Assembly: GCF_900168265.1 (NCBI RefSeq)
Contig: NZ_FVZF01000009.1
Coordinates: forward strand, 52,835 to 116,834
Origin: Salegentibacter salarius
GTDB lineage: Bacteria > Bacteroidota > Bacteroidia > Flavobacteriales > Flavobacteriaceae
Reading direction: 5' to 3'
Length of the DNA: 64,000 bases
Below the pieces are notes generated by a model. The model saw only the letters and a list, made by a program, of their open reading frames with translations, was not told the origin of the DNA and searched no databases. The position numbers were made by a program, and so were the translations under genes. Within the stretch, counting starts at the first letter, position 1; every line of letters starts with the position of its first letter. Shown here piece by piece: positions 26,701 to 34,368 of the stretch.

Positions 26701-28058
26701 GCTACCATGCAGCTGTCTCCTATTACTCCAGATTTTTCATGTATCCAACCAAAATCTTCCTTAAATTTATTATTAAAATAAGTATAATTTCCGTGAATAT
26801 CTGTTCTAATCACATAATTAGTCTGCGAATCCAGCAAACTACTCTGCCTGGATTCATTGATCTCTAATAATTCGTAAGCTACTTTTTCTTCGGTTACATC
26901 AAGCACTATAGAATCCCAAACTATGCTACCGTCAGAAAGTTTTTGAGGCGCTCCAATTCCTCTATTCCACCTAATTCCTTTATCTGGGTGGTTTATTCGC
27001 CATTCTTTGGACCATACCTGCATATTTTTAGCAGATTCCATTATAGTCTCGTTAACGTATTCGAAATCCTCTTTACTGTATAAATCCCATATTCTTTTAT
27101 TATCACGAGTAGCCTCATCGGCAGAAATACCCCAAACCTCTTTCGCTCCTTCACTCACATACATTAATTCATCCTCCCCGTTAGGTTTAAGTTTATATCT
27201 AAATACAACTCCGGGAACGTTATCGTTTATATGCTTCAGTCTGGTTTCAACAAATTTTCGAGAAGTAATATCCTGGGTAGCACCGTATATACGAAGACAT
27301 TTTCCGTTCTTAAATTCTGTTTTCCCGGTAGCTCTTATCCACCTATCATTATTTTTAGCGGTAACTATTTCCAGTTCAAGGTCAAATCCTTCTCCGGTTT
27401 CAATAGCGTTTGAAACTGCATTACTTATTATAGTTTTATCTCTATCTTTTTTATAAAAATCTATGGCGGTTTCCAGGTTAGGGATATAGTCCTGTGGAAC
27501 TTCGTGAATTTTTTTTAGCATATTACACCAATGTAGCTTACCTTCTTCCACATCCAATTCCCAGCTTCCTATTTGCGCTACCTCTTGAGTCTCCTTTAAT
27601 AGGTTTTCATTTTCCCTAAGGGTTTTTAAGGAAGTTTGTTCTTTTTCTTTAGCTATAACTGTATGTGTAATATCACGAAGACGGTGTAATATAAAGTCGG
27701 TTTCCCCTTTATCGTTTGTAATAGGAATATTATCTGCCTCCCAGAATTTACGTTGTAAAGTTCCTGTCTCAGAGTCGGTGAGATCGTATCTAAACGATGA
27801 TATATGATCTGGTTTTCCAGATTCTAATGCATTTTGCAAAGAAGAAGAAAGTATATCTACAAATTCCTGATCCACGCTCTCACCGGTAAAAAATTCTATT
27901 AGATCACCCCCTAAAAGTTTTTCCTTTTTGATTCCGGTAATTTCTTCAAAAGAACGATTAACCTCAATTATATTGAATCTTGGTAAATCTGGTTTTAATA
28001 ACACGCAGTTGTCTGGAAAAGACTGAAATATTTCCTTTAATTGGGCAGGGCTTATCAT
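23715..28058 (-). CDS. Multi-PAS/GAF sensor histidine kinase
   Basis: A 1447-residue soluble kinase; no transmembrane helix seen. Reading from the N-terminus there are about six PAS/PAC units up to residue 780 (PAC signatures such as GKCLRIYGATQDI, WLRGIMTDISKR and KGFVANSRDVT), a GAF domain (about 800-945, FFIIRKLENGKLHNW..), two more PAS/PAC units (about 965-1215, ending RMIGVLRDITNI and RIVGAMQDITRK), a HisKA dimerisation helix with phospho-accepting His1233 (YVASHDLQEPLR) and a HATPase domain (FQNLISNAIKYS, DNGIGIEQEY, GTGMGLA). No receiver domain; output is probably the adjacent response regulator. Such proteins integrate several cytoplasmic signals; ligands cannot be predicted. Confidence 0.92.
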   Translation of the reverse strand: MISPAQLKEIFQSFPDNCVLLKPDLPRFNIIEVNRSFEEITGIKKEKLLGGDLIEFFTGESVDQEFVDILSSSLQNALESGKPDHISSFRYDLTDSETGTLQRKFWEADNIPITNDKGETDFILHRLRDITHTVIAKEKEQTSLKTLRENENLLKETQEVAQIGSWELDVEEGKLHWCNMLKKIHEVPQDYIPNLETAIDFYKKDRDKTIISNAVSNAIETGEGFDLELEIVTAKNNDRWIRATGKTEFKNGKCLRIYGATQDITSRKFVETRLKHINDNVPGVVFRYKLKPNGEDELMYVSEGAKEVWGISADEATRDNKRIWDLYSKEDFEYVNETIMESAKNMQVWSKEWRINHPDKGIRWNRGIGAPQKLSDGSIVWDSIVLDVTEEKVAYELLEINESRQSSLLDSQTNYVIRTDIHGNYTYFNNKFKEDFGWIHEKSGVIGDSCMVAVIEEDRPKVEATALKCLENPNETFQIEIGKPRRDGKVRTTVWDFVALTDAEGNPTEIQCIGIDISKKKEAEIALNKAKEQYEGLIQSIEGVFWELDIGTFEFTFVSRQAIDLIGIEPSKWYHDPKFWESHIHPEDREDAVNFCMNQVEEEKNHSFEYRMLRGDGSYVWVSDVVSIVKEDGKVKWLRGIMTDISKRKLAEEQLQLSEQRFKGLVQEGGDLIALLDENGDYKYASPTSISVLGYTPEDFSNRNAFEFIHPEDVERVQEKFEKILSKKRLEISPFRFSHKNGGWRWLETTVTNLMDDPAVKGFVANSRDVTEKLRFQELEYLERKILEMNFKKGLRLKQILNFYLEKLEAINPNAFFIIRKLENGKLHNWASGGAPANLVEVLEGRKIKEENGICELNFKGKTSKILKIEDAMDSPLKTIALENKIDCCWSFPIIDSKGETLGIFSVFYKNDPLPEKSQEKRTIRRTIGLLQLIIEFHLNEIALKRSNQRFEFVNNATEDAIYDWDVINDELQWGDGFYKMFGYERDGKHSNLDKWSSGVHPDDVAVVERDLEASLKNTNINRWNSEYCFRKADGSYLDIIENGYIIRNEEGEAVRMIGVLRDITNIKAYEKELESANERYRYVTKATSDAIWDYNMVDGNLFWGAGFETLFGYRLNEFKPQLSTWYNKIHPEDLERVLDGFQKFIQGEETIWEEEYRYRNAHGEYLDVFDRGFVVRDKKGKALRIVGAMQDITRKKQYEISLTKLNADLKERAKELAISNAELEQFAYVASHDLQEPLRMVTSFLTQLEKKYADVLDEKALLYIDFAVDGAKRMRQIILDLLEFSRVGRTEDKLETVDINDVLDDVKHLYRKKISDKKVRIITETLPVIEAPKSPIRQVFQNLISNAIKYSKEGVNPEINIKHNETEDFWEFTIQDNGIGIEQEYFDRIFVIFQRLHRREEYSGTGMGLAVTKKIIENLGGKIWLESREGEGTTFHFTISKNIAKL

Positions 28059-28150
28059 TGTAGGCTAATTACGGATTTCACTAAGGATACAAAACTCCAT
28101 TTCAGGCTGAAAATACTTAAAATCTTTTAAATAATTTAACAGCCGGGTAC

Positions 28151-28187
28151 AAAAAAACCGAAGCCTTCAGTTAGCACTTCGGTTTTA
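28151..28187. terminator. Terminator-like hairpin
   Basis: AACCGAAG and CTTCGGTT arms around a loop of 13 nt, with an A-run before and TTTTA after, so it can work in either direction. Confidence 0.7.
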
Positions 28188-28278
28188 TAATAAAACATAA
28201 AATAATTTTATTTCATTAAAAAATACTTCCAATACCTCATGAACTTGGGCAGCTCCGAAAACATTTAAATTAGCCATA

Positions 28279-28317
28279 AAAAAAGCAGGAATTTATGGCT
28301 TAAACCCCTGCTTTTAT
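28279..28317 (-). terminator. Terminator of the secreted-protein gene, with a competing hairpin
   Basis: AAAAGCAGG pairs with CCTGCTTTT; on the minus strand it is followed by a T-run, 20-50 bp after the stop at 28336. AGCCATAAA (28272-28280) and TTTATGGCT (28292-28300) form an alternative, overlapping hairpin. Confidence 0.75.
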
Positions 28318-28335
28318 TTAATACAATTAGTTTAA

Positions 28336-28896
28336 TTAGATAGCTAGTTTTTCAGTAAAAACCTCGCCAGAAACACTTACTTTAAAAGTATATTCACCTT
28401 TTGGCATTTTCGAAAAGTCAAGTGTTTTATTCATAGTGTAAGTTTTCTCTCTCATCTCTCCAACTAACTCACCATTAGCATCGTATACTCTAAGGCTGGC
28501 ATAGGTTTTTGAAGGATTAGTCAGGAAAAATCTCACTTCTTTAGCGTTAACCCTATAGATGGGCTTAAACACTACGGCTGCTGTTTTAGCTTCAATTTTA
28601 ATCCCGCTAGAAGATTTTTTAATTACCGTAGTATAAATGCCATTAAGATCTTCAGTATTTAAGAAATAAGTTCCGGCAGGAATTCGACTAAAATCAATTT
28701 GTTTACTGTAATTGCCATCTAACGCCGGGCTATCTTTAAATAAGATAAAGCCAGAAATATCTTTTAAACTTATAGTACTTACCTCATCTAACTCTATAAT
28801 AAGAGTTTGCTCTTCTTTTACACTAACCTCCACACGATTAGCCGCATAAATGTTTATTCCTGTAATTAAAGCTACTAGCAATAACGAATTTTTCAA
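28336..28896 (-). CDS. Secreted protein with two beta-rich repeats, unknown function
   Basis: A 186-residue protein with a Sec signal peptide (MKNSLLLVALITGINIYA, 1-18). The mature part looks like two related beta-sandwich units: one ending FSRIPAGTYFLNTED (about 68-82) and one ending FSKMPKGEYTFKVSVSGEVFTEKLAI (about 161-186). The second is like the C-terminal beta-unit used as a type IX sorting signal (Por tail) or DUF3244, but lacks a preceding large domain. A -7-like TATCTTTG (minus strand 28956-28949) precedes it. It may be surface or outer-membrane associated; no enzyme motif is visible. Confidence 0.75.
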   Translation of the reverse strand: MKNSLLLVALITGINIYAANRVEVSVKEEQTLIIELDEVSTISLKDISGFILFKDSPALDGNYSKQIDFSRIPAGTYFLNTEDLNGIYTTVIKKSSSGIKIEAKTAAVVFKPIYRVNAKEVRFFLTNPSKTYASLRVYDANGELVGEMREKTYTMNKTLDFSKMPKGEYTFKVSVSGEVFTEKLAI

Positions 28897-29039
28897 TAGT
28901 TTTTCATAATCCTGTTTTTTAACTGTTAATACTCCTTATTTTCATTTACAAAGATAAGCCAGGATTTCCCTTTAGAATAGTAGTGAATAAACAAGAAAAT
29001 GTTCATTATTAACCTTTGTAATTATTTAATAGTTGTTTA

Positions 29040-29072
29040 TTGTACAAATAGCATATTTTAGGGTTAATTTTG
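29040..29072 (+). promoter_or_regulatory. Promoter of the AraC-family gene
   Basis: TTG (29040-29042), 22 nt, TAATTTTG (29065-29072): a good consensus match. It shows that the damaged regulator downstream keeps an intact promoter. Confidence 0.6.
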
Positions 29073-29125
29073 CTTTAAAGCAGAACATTAAGCTCACATT
29101 ATATAAAAGTTAATTTATTGATGAT

Positions 29126-29729
29126 ATGATAAAAACCAGCAAACCTTCTTTTGAAAAAGTTGATCCAAGCTTTGGAAGTTCATTTTCTTTTAAAAGTTTT
29201 ACTGGAGCGGGCTAAGAAAGGAATCGTCTTCCAGGGAGAAGATAAAATACTAATTGGTGAAAAAATTGAAGCTTTAAGTTCTCTTACTAATTACAAACGC
29301 CTTTTAGGCCTACTGGATGTGCTTAATATGCTTGAGAATGCAAAAGATTTCACCCTATTAAATGCTGAAGGATTTGTACTTGATACAGAGTTAGAAGACA
29401 ACAACAGGATAAATGTGATCTTTAATTTTGTGAAAAACGAGTTTAAAAGAAATATAACATTAGAAGAAATTGCCAACCTGATAAGTTTAACGGTTCCTGC
29501 ATTTTGCCGGTATTTTAAAAAAACAACAGGAAAAACTTTCGTCCAGTTTGTAAATGAATACCGACTGATTCACGCTGCTAAATTACTTCACCAAAAACAA
29601 ATAAGCATTACCGATGTGTGTTTTGAGAGTGGCTACAATAATTTTAGCCATTTTAATAAGCAGTTTAAAAAGTTTACGGGAAAATCTCCCTCGGTTTATC
29701 GCAATGAGATCAAGTTTGCAGTTTCTTAA
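29126..29729 (+). pseudogene. AraC-family regulator lacking its cupin domain (internal deletion with frameshift)
   Basis: The C-terminal part is intact: residues read from 29220 on contain two HTHs (LEEIANLISLTVPAFCRYFKK and ITDVCFESGYNNFSHFNKQFK, then GKSPSVYRNE). In another frame, from ATG 29126, 29 codons read KPSFEKVDPSFGSSFSFKSF before a TAA at 29213. In flavobacterial AraC relatives that N-terminal sequence starts a cupin domain of about 100 residues that ends just before (L)FERAKKGIVF, here found at about 29200 in the +1 frame. The simplest reading is an internal deletion that joined the two ends out of frame. A TTG at 29151 could still initiate a 192-residue DNA-binding product. The deletion is inferred from remembered relatives. 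Confidence 0.65.
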
Positions 29730-29771
29730 AAAAAGAATGAAACTCTATAATTTCATTTAGAGTATAAACTA

Positions 29772-29806
29772 AAAAAGATCCTGCTTCTATAGAAACAAGA
29801 TCTTTT
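29772..29806. terminator. Terminator between AraC and ferredoxin genes
   Basis: AAAAGATCCTGCTTC pairs, with G-T pairs, with GAAACAAGATCTTTT around TATA. It lies between convergent genes and can serve both. Confidence 0.7.
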
Positions 29807-29831
29807 ACGTATAAATTTTCGGTAGTTAATA

Positions 29832-30185
29832 CTACTCGTCTCCGTGCATAAATTTTTGCTTCCCAAGTAGTTCTTCCTCTGTTTCAACGTGCTCATCATC
29901 TGGCACGCAGCAATCTACGGGACAAACCGCCGCACATTGTGGTTCTTCGTGAAATCCTTTACACTCCGTACATTTATCGGGTACAATATAATAGATCTCA
30001 TCACTAATAGGTTCCTGTGCCTCATTTGCATCAGCTTCTTTTCCATTTGGTAGCACTACATTTCCTTCCAGATCTGTACCATCGGCATAACGCCAATCGT
30101 CTGCACCTTCATAAATAGCTGTATTTGGGCACTCGGGCTCGCAGGCTCCGCAGTTTATACATTCATCTGTTATAACAATTGCCAT
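29832..30185 (-). CDS. 2[4Fe-4S] ferredoxin
   Basis: A 117-residue protein. First cluster motif [11 protein letters not shown] (Cys9, 12, 15) with CP at 19-20; second [21 protein letters not shown] near 73-94. A 50-residue insert lies between the two motifs, and the second has an eight-residue gap between its second and third Cys, as in the Alvin-type (Chromatium vinosum) ferredoxins. The acidic C-terminus ([13 protein letters not shown]) is typical of Bacteroidota homologues. It is a low-potential electron carrier in the cytoplasm. Divergent from the LuxC-like gene, whose start is 134 bp away. Confidence 0.92.
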   Translation of the reverse strand: MAIVITDECINCGACEPECPNTAIYEGADDWRYADGTDLEGNVVLPNGKEADANEAQEPISDEIYYIVPDKCTECKGFHEEPQCAAVCPVDCCVPDDEHVETEEELLGKQKFMHGDE

Positions 30186-30319
30186 AGCTTTCTTTCTTTG
30201 TAAATTAATTAACTCAAAACTTATGTGGTATTTCCCCTGTAATTTTAGGAGTTTGCCTGCTTAAGTTTTAATTTCGCATACAAATTTAAAGCCATTGGCT
30301 ATCATAACCAAATAAGGAA

Positions 30320-31369
30320 ATGACAATCGAAGAAAGAAAATCATATTTTGTTGAACTGGGAAAATTCCTGAGTCTTTTTGGGGATAAGACTAATAATTCA
30401 GTAAAAATCACACCTCGTAACGAAAGATTTTTTAATGAATTGAATGATAAAATAGAGCAGTCTATTCATTATAACGGTTGGTTTACCCGGGAAAATGTAA
30501 TTTTTTCCCTTCAGCAATGGAGCAAAACGCTAACTACAAGCAATTTGGATACCTGGCTTAAACCTTATGAATTTAACCAGGATGAGCAAAAAACAGTAGC
30601 CATTGTCATGGCCGGGAATATCCCATTGGTTGGGTTTCATGACTTTCTTTCGGTTTTAATATCTGGGCATAAAGTACTGGTAAAACAATCTTCTAACGAT
30701 AAACAATTGTTACCGGTAATTGCCGGTTTTTTAATGGAGATCGCTCCTGAATTTGAAAATCGAATAAAATTTACAGAGGATAGACTAAGCGATTTTGATG
30801 CGGTGATCGCTACCGGAAGCAACAATACCGCACGTTATTTTGAATATTACTTTAAAGGAAAACCTAGTATTATTAGAAAAAACAGAAATTCGGTAGCTAT
30901 TCTCACCGGTAAAGAAAGTAAAGAAGAACTGGAAGCTTTGGGCGAAGATATTTTCAGGTATTTTGGTTTAGGTTGCCGGAATGTATCCAAGCTTTATGTC
31001 CCAAAAGAATATGATTTCGATAATTTTTTCAAAGCTATTTATCCCTGGAATACTTTATTGAATTCAGCTAAATACGCCAACAATTACGATTATAACAAAG
31101 CCGTATATTTAATGAGTGAATTCAAATTACTGGAAAACGGTTTTCTTATCCTGAAAAAAGACGAAAGTTTCGGTTCCCCTATCGCCACTTTATTTTATGA
31201 AGAATATGAAGATGAAAAAAACTTACAGGAAAAACTTCAACAAAATAAAGAAAATCTACAGTGCGTTGTAGGCCGTGAAGCTGAAGTTGATTTTGGCCAA
31301 ACCCAGCAACCAAAATTATGGGATTATGCCGATGGGGTAGATACTTTAAAATTTTTAGAAGAACTTTAA
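30320..31369 (+). CDS. LuxC-like acyl-CoA reductase
   Basis: A 349-residue protein of the LuxC/acyl-CoA reductase family: GNIPLVGFHDFLSVL (99-113), KVLVKQSSNDKQLLP (118-132), ATGSNNTARYFEYYF (164-178, NAD(P)-binding), and Cys219 in YFGLGCRNVSKLY as the expected acyl-thioester nucleophile. LuxC reduces fatty acyl groups to aldehydes for luciferase, but no lux genes are here; flavobacteria carry this gene next to serC. Cytoplasmic. It is 32 bp upstream of serC on the same strand. Confidence 0.85.
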   Translation: MTIEERKSYFVELGKFLSLFGDKTNNSVKITPRNERFFNELNDKIEQSIHYNGWFTRENVIFSLQQWSKTLTTSNLDTWLKPYEFNQDEQKTVAIVMAGNIPLVGFHDFLSVLISGHKVLVKQSSNDKQLLPVIAGFLMEIAPEFENRIKFTEDRLSDFDAVIATGSNNTARYFEYYFKGKPSIIRKNRNSVAILTGKESKEELEALGEDIFRYFGLGCRNVSKLYVPKEYDFDNFFKAIYPWNTLLNSAKYANNYDYNKAVYLMSEFKLLENGFLILKKDESFGSPIATLFYEEYEDEKNLQEKLQQNKENLQCVVGREAEVDFGQTQQPKLWDYADGVDTLKFLEEL

Positions 31370-31401
31370 AACATAAGACTAACCACTTTTATAAACCAAC
31401 T

Positions 31402-32466
31402 ATGAAAAAACATAATTATAGCGCCGGCCCCTGTATATTACCACAGGAAGTTTTTAAGGAAGCCGCGCAGGGCATTTTAGATTACCAGGATTCAGGATTG
31501 TCTATTATGGAAATTTCTCATCGTAGTACCGCTTTTATTGAGGTGATGGAAGAAGCCCGAAGCCTCTCCCTGGAACTTTTAGGCCTCAAAGATAAAGGTT
31601 ATACCGCCTTGTTTTTGCAAGGAGGTGCAAGTATGCAATTTTTAATGACCGCTTATAATTTATTAAATAAAAAAGCGGCTTATCTCAATACAGGAACCTG
31701 GTCTTCTAAAGCGATAAAAGAAGCCAAGCTTTTTGGAGAGGTGATTGAAGTCGCTTCTTCTAAAGACAAAAATTTCAACTATATCCCGAAAGATTATCAA
31801 ATTCCTGCAGATGTAGATTATTTTCACTGCACCAGCAACAACACTATCTTCGGAACCCAAATAAAAAGCTTTCCTGAAGTTGATGCGCCAATAGTATGTG
31901 ATATGAGTAGTGATATTTTTTCCAGGGAACTGGATTTTTCAAAATTCGATCTTATTTATGCGGGTGCACAAAAAAATATGGGCCCGGCGGGAACTACACT
32001 TGTGATAATTAAGGAAGATATCTTAGGAAAAGTCGAGCGTGAGATTCCTTCAATGTTAAATTATAAAGTTCATATAGAAAAGGACAGTATGTTCAATACT
32101 CCGGCTGTTTATGCGGTTTATGTTTCCCTGTTAACTTTACGATGGATCAAGAAAAACGGCGGGATTAAAGCTATGGAAAAACGAAATGCAGAAAAGGCCG
32201 ATTTACTTTATAAAGAAATAGACAGAAATCCATTATTTAAAGGTTTTGCTGAAGTTGAAGATCGCTCAGCAATGAATGCAACCTTTAACCTTACCGATGA
32301 AAGTAAAAAAGAAGCTTTTGATAAACTGTGGAAAGAGGCCGGTATTAACGGACTTAATGGTCATAGAAGTGTTGGAGGTTACCGTGCCTCTATGTACAAC
32401 GCCTTAGACATAGAAAGCGTAAAAGTTCTGGTTAATGCGATGCAGCAATTAGAAAAGCAATCTTAA
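31402..32466 (+). CDS. serC: Phosphoserine aminotransferase
   Basis: A 354-residue PLP enzyme, start at ATG 31402 (MKKHNYSAGPCILP), the universal SerC beginning; 28 codons upstream overlap the previous gene and are not used. LFLQGGASMQFLM binds the cofactor phosphate, and the PLP lysine is in IYAGAQKNMGPAG. The end NGLNGHRSVGGYRASMYNA is the SerC signature. It converts 3-phosphohydroxypyruvate and glutamate to phosphoserine (also used in pyridoxine synthesis). Followed by serA after 113 bp with a structured leader. Confidence 0.96.
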   Translation: MKKHNYSAGPCILPQEVFKEAAQGILDYQDSGLSIMEISHRSTAFIEVMEEARSLSLELLGLKDKGYTALFLQGGASMQFLMTAYNLLNKKAAYLNTGTWSSKAIKEAKLFGEVIEVASSKDKNFNYIPKDYQIPADVDYFHCTSNNTIFGTQIKSFPEVDAPIVCDMSSDIFSRELDFSKFDLIYAGAQKNMGPAGTTLVIIKEDILGKVEREIPSMLNYKVHIEKDSMFNTPAVYAVYVSLLTLRWIKKNGGIKAMEKRNAEKADLLYKEIDRNPLFKGFAEVEDRSAMNATFNLTDESKKEAFDKLWKEAGINGLNGHRSVGGYRASMYNALDIESVKVLVNAMQQLEKQS

Positions 32467-32520
32467 ATAGAACTATACCAAAAAATCCGGCAAGATGCTG
32501 GACGCAAAAATTAGCAATAC

Positions 32521-32579
32521 ACAGGAAAATTATAATACTCCTGTCTTAAATTCCCACCGAGGGATCAAAATATAAACAA
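32521..32579 (+). promoter_or_regulatory. Two-hairpin leader motif before serA (copy A)
   Basis: Hairpin P1 ACAGG...CCTGT (32521-32544) and hairpin P2 TCCC-ACCGA-GGGA (32552-32564), then TATAAACAA up to the ATG at 32580. The same arrangement, with most bases conserved and one length difference, precedes the dihydroorotase-like gene (49631-49690). It may be a cis-acting RNA or a shared DNA repeat. Confidence 0.5.
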
Positions 32580-33587
32580 ATGAAGCCTGAAGATTTTTTT
32601 AATAAACCACCAACTCCTTCAAAACCTGAAAAAATTAAAGTACTCGCTAACGATGGTCTTGCTAAAGCCGGTGTAGAGCAACTTGAAAACGCCGGTTTTG
32701 AAGTAATAAGCACTAAAGTAGCCCAGGAACAATTGGCCGAATATATAAACTCAAAGAATATTCAGGTTTTGTTGGTTCGTAGTGCAACCACGGTAGATAA
32801 TAAACTTTTAGATTCCTGTAAAGATTTAAAATTAATAGGTCGCGGCGGTGTTGGTCTAGATAACATTGCGGTGGAATATGCCGAAAGTAAAGGAATTAAG
32901 GTAATAAATACTCCGCAGGCAGCTTCAGGCTCTGTAGCCGAATTAGTTTTTGCACATCTTTTTAGCGGAGTTAGAAAATTATTCGATGCCAATAGAAATA
33001 TGCCATTAGAAGGTGAATCCCGGTTTAAAGAATTAAAGAAATCCTACTCCGCAGGAATAGAACTTAGAGGAAAAACGCTGGGAATTATTGGTTTTGGAAG
33101 AATTGGTAGAGAAGTCGCCAAAATTGCCTTAGGTCTGGGAATGAAAGTTATTGCGAGTGATAAGGAAGTAGGAGAAGTAAAAATCACTTTAGAATTTTAC
33201 AATCATCAAAGTATAGAAATTCCTATTAAAACTGAACCTGTTGAAGAACTCATAAAACATTCAGATTTTATAACGCTACACGTACCGGCGCAAACTAAGC
33301 CATTAATTGGTAAAAAGGAGCTGGATGCGATGAAACCCGGAGTTGGTATAATTAATACGGCTCGCGGCGGAGTAATAGATGAAGTAGCGCTTTTGGATGC
33401 TATAGAGGAAGGAAAAGTCGCATTTTCTGGTTTAGACACCTTTGAAGCAGAACCAAGACCGGCCATAAAATTGTTAATGAACGAAAAGCTTTCTTTGAGC
33501 CCACACATTGGCGCTTCTACTCTTGAGGCACAGGAACGCATAGGTATAGAACTTGCTCAACAGATAATTTCACACTTTAAAAAGTAG
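32580..33587 (+). CDS. serA: D-3-phosphoglycerate dehydrogenase (short form)
   Basis: A 335-residue D-2-hydroxyacid dehydrogenase: GRGGVGLDNIAVEYA (substrate), the NAD fold GFGRIGREVAK, and catalytic Arg (NTARGGVIDE), Glu (DTFEAEPRP) and His (SPHIGASTLEA). It lacks the C-terminal ACT and ASB domains of long SerA, so serine feedback through ACT is not expected. Linked with serC, it should make 3-phosphohydroxypyruvate, the first step of serine synthesis; serB is not in the window. An additional N-terminal stretch MKPEDFFNKPPTPSKPEK precedes the fold. Confidence 0.9.
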   Translation: MKPEDFFNKPPTPSKPEKIKVLANDGLAKAGVEQLENAGFEVISTKVAQEQLAEYINSKNIQVLLVRSATTVDNKLLDSCKDLKLIGRGGVGLDNIAVEYAESKGIKVINTPQAASGSVAELVFAHLFSGVRKLFDANRNMPLEGESRFKELKKSYSAGIELRGKTLGIIGFGRIGREVAKIALGLGMKVIASDKEVGEVKITLEFYNHQSIEIPIKTEPVEELIKHSDFITLHVPAQTKPLIGKKELDAMKPGVGIINTARGGVIDEVALLDAIEEGKVAFSGLDTFEAEPRPAIKLLMNEKLSLSPHIGASTLEAQERIGIELAQQIISHFKK

Positions 33588-33650
33588 ATTATAATAAAGC
33601 TTTAACGCCTAATACTGGTTAAAAGCCGTAAATTCAATAAAAAATAATTT

Positions 33651-34271
33651 ATGGCTTCTATATTAGATTTACTGAATACACAAATGGGAGAAGAACTGGT
33701 AAAGAAAGCCAGTTCAAAAACTTCTGAAGATAAGGGAAAAGTAACATCGGCCCTTGGAATGGCTTTACCCCTAATTCTTGGTGCCATGAAGCGAAACACT
33801 AAAGATCCGGAAGGTGCTGAAAATTTAGATAAAGCTTTACAGAGCGAAAAACATAATGGGGACGTCTTAAACAACCTGGAAGAAAAAGATGCTGAAGAAC
33901 TTACCGGCGAAGGCAGTAAGATTTTAAACCACGTTCTGGGGTCCAGGCAAAGCGGAATAAGCAAAACCATTGCCGGAGCTTTAAATATGGACGAATCTTC
34001 TGTAAACAAAATTCTGGAAATGGTTGCGCCGGTCATCATGGGTTTATTAAGTCAACAAAAGCGGAAAGATAATGTAGGCGCTTCAGGATTATCTGGCCTA
34101 TTAGGCTCTGTTATGGGCTCCAATTCCTCTCACGATCAATCTTTAGTGGAAACTTTATTAGATGCCGATGGTGACGGTAGCGTAATAGACGATGTAGCCG
34201 GAATGGTACTGGGCGGCAAAAAAGGAAAAAAAGGCGGAAGTTTGCTCGGCGGTATGTTGGGTGGTAAATAA
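33651..34271 (+). CDS. DUF937 (YidB-like) protein
   Basis: A 206-residue protein of the DUF937 family: MASILDLLNTQMGEELVKKAS at the start and repeated Gly/Leu-rich helices with AAPVIMGLLS-like motifs (observed MVAPVIMGLLSQQKRK about 123-138). The tail contains DADGDGSVIDDVAGM, an EF-hand-like calcium loop (about 164-178), then a Gly/Lys-rich end (KKGKKGGSLLGGMLGGK). No signal peptide. Function unknown; the calcium loop is inferred from the Asp spacing. It is 63 bp downstream of serA. Confidence 0.82.
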   Translation: MASILDLLNTQMGEELVKKASSKTSEDKGKVTSALGMALPLILGAMKRNTKDPEGAENLDKALQSEKHNGDVLNNLEEKDAEELTGEGSKILNHVLGSRQSGISKTIAGALNMDESSVNKILEMVAPVIMGLLSQQKRKDNVGASGLSGLLGSVMGSNSSHDQSLVETLLDADGDGSVIDDVAGMVLGGKKGKKGGSLLGGMLGGK

Positions 34272-34368
34272 AAATAAGGTATAATTTTTGCCTTAATTAT
34301 TATAGAAATACTTCTAAATAAAAATTTAGATAAAGAAACTACCTTTAAGGGTAAGCTAAAAAACAGGA

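Larger units (their letters stand above)
28059..28335. other. 277-bp intergenic region with terminators
   Basis: Between the kinase start and the stop of the secreted-protein gene I see two terminator hairpins (28151-28187 and 28279-28317) and no coding frame that I can support. Confidence 0.6.

Noticed and set aside
27007..27456. 149-residue open frame antisense to the PAS kinase
   Set aside because: Its composition follows the complement of the kinase codons; the kinase frame is continuous and well supported.
32466..32520. Further stem TCCGGCAAGATGCTGGA upstream of the serA leader
   Set aside because: It is not present before the dihydroorotase-like gene, so it is not counted as part of the shared motif.
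33602..34039. 145-residue minus-strand frame opposite DUF937
   Set aside because: DUF937 frame has clear family features; the minus frame has none.
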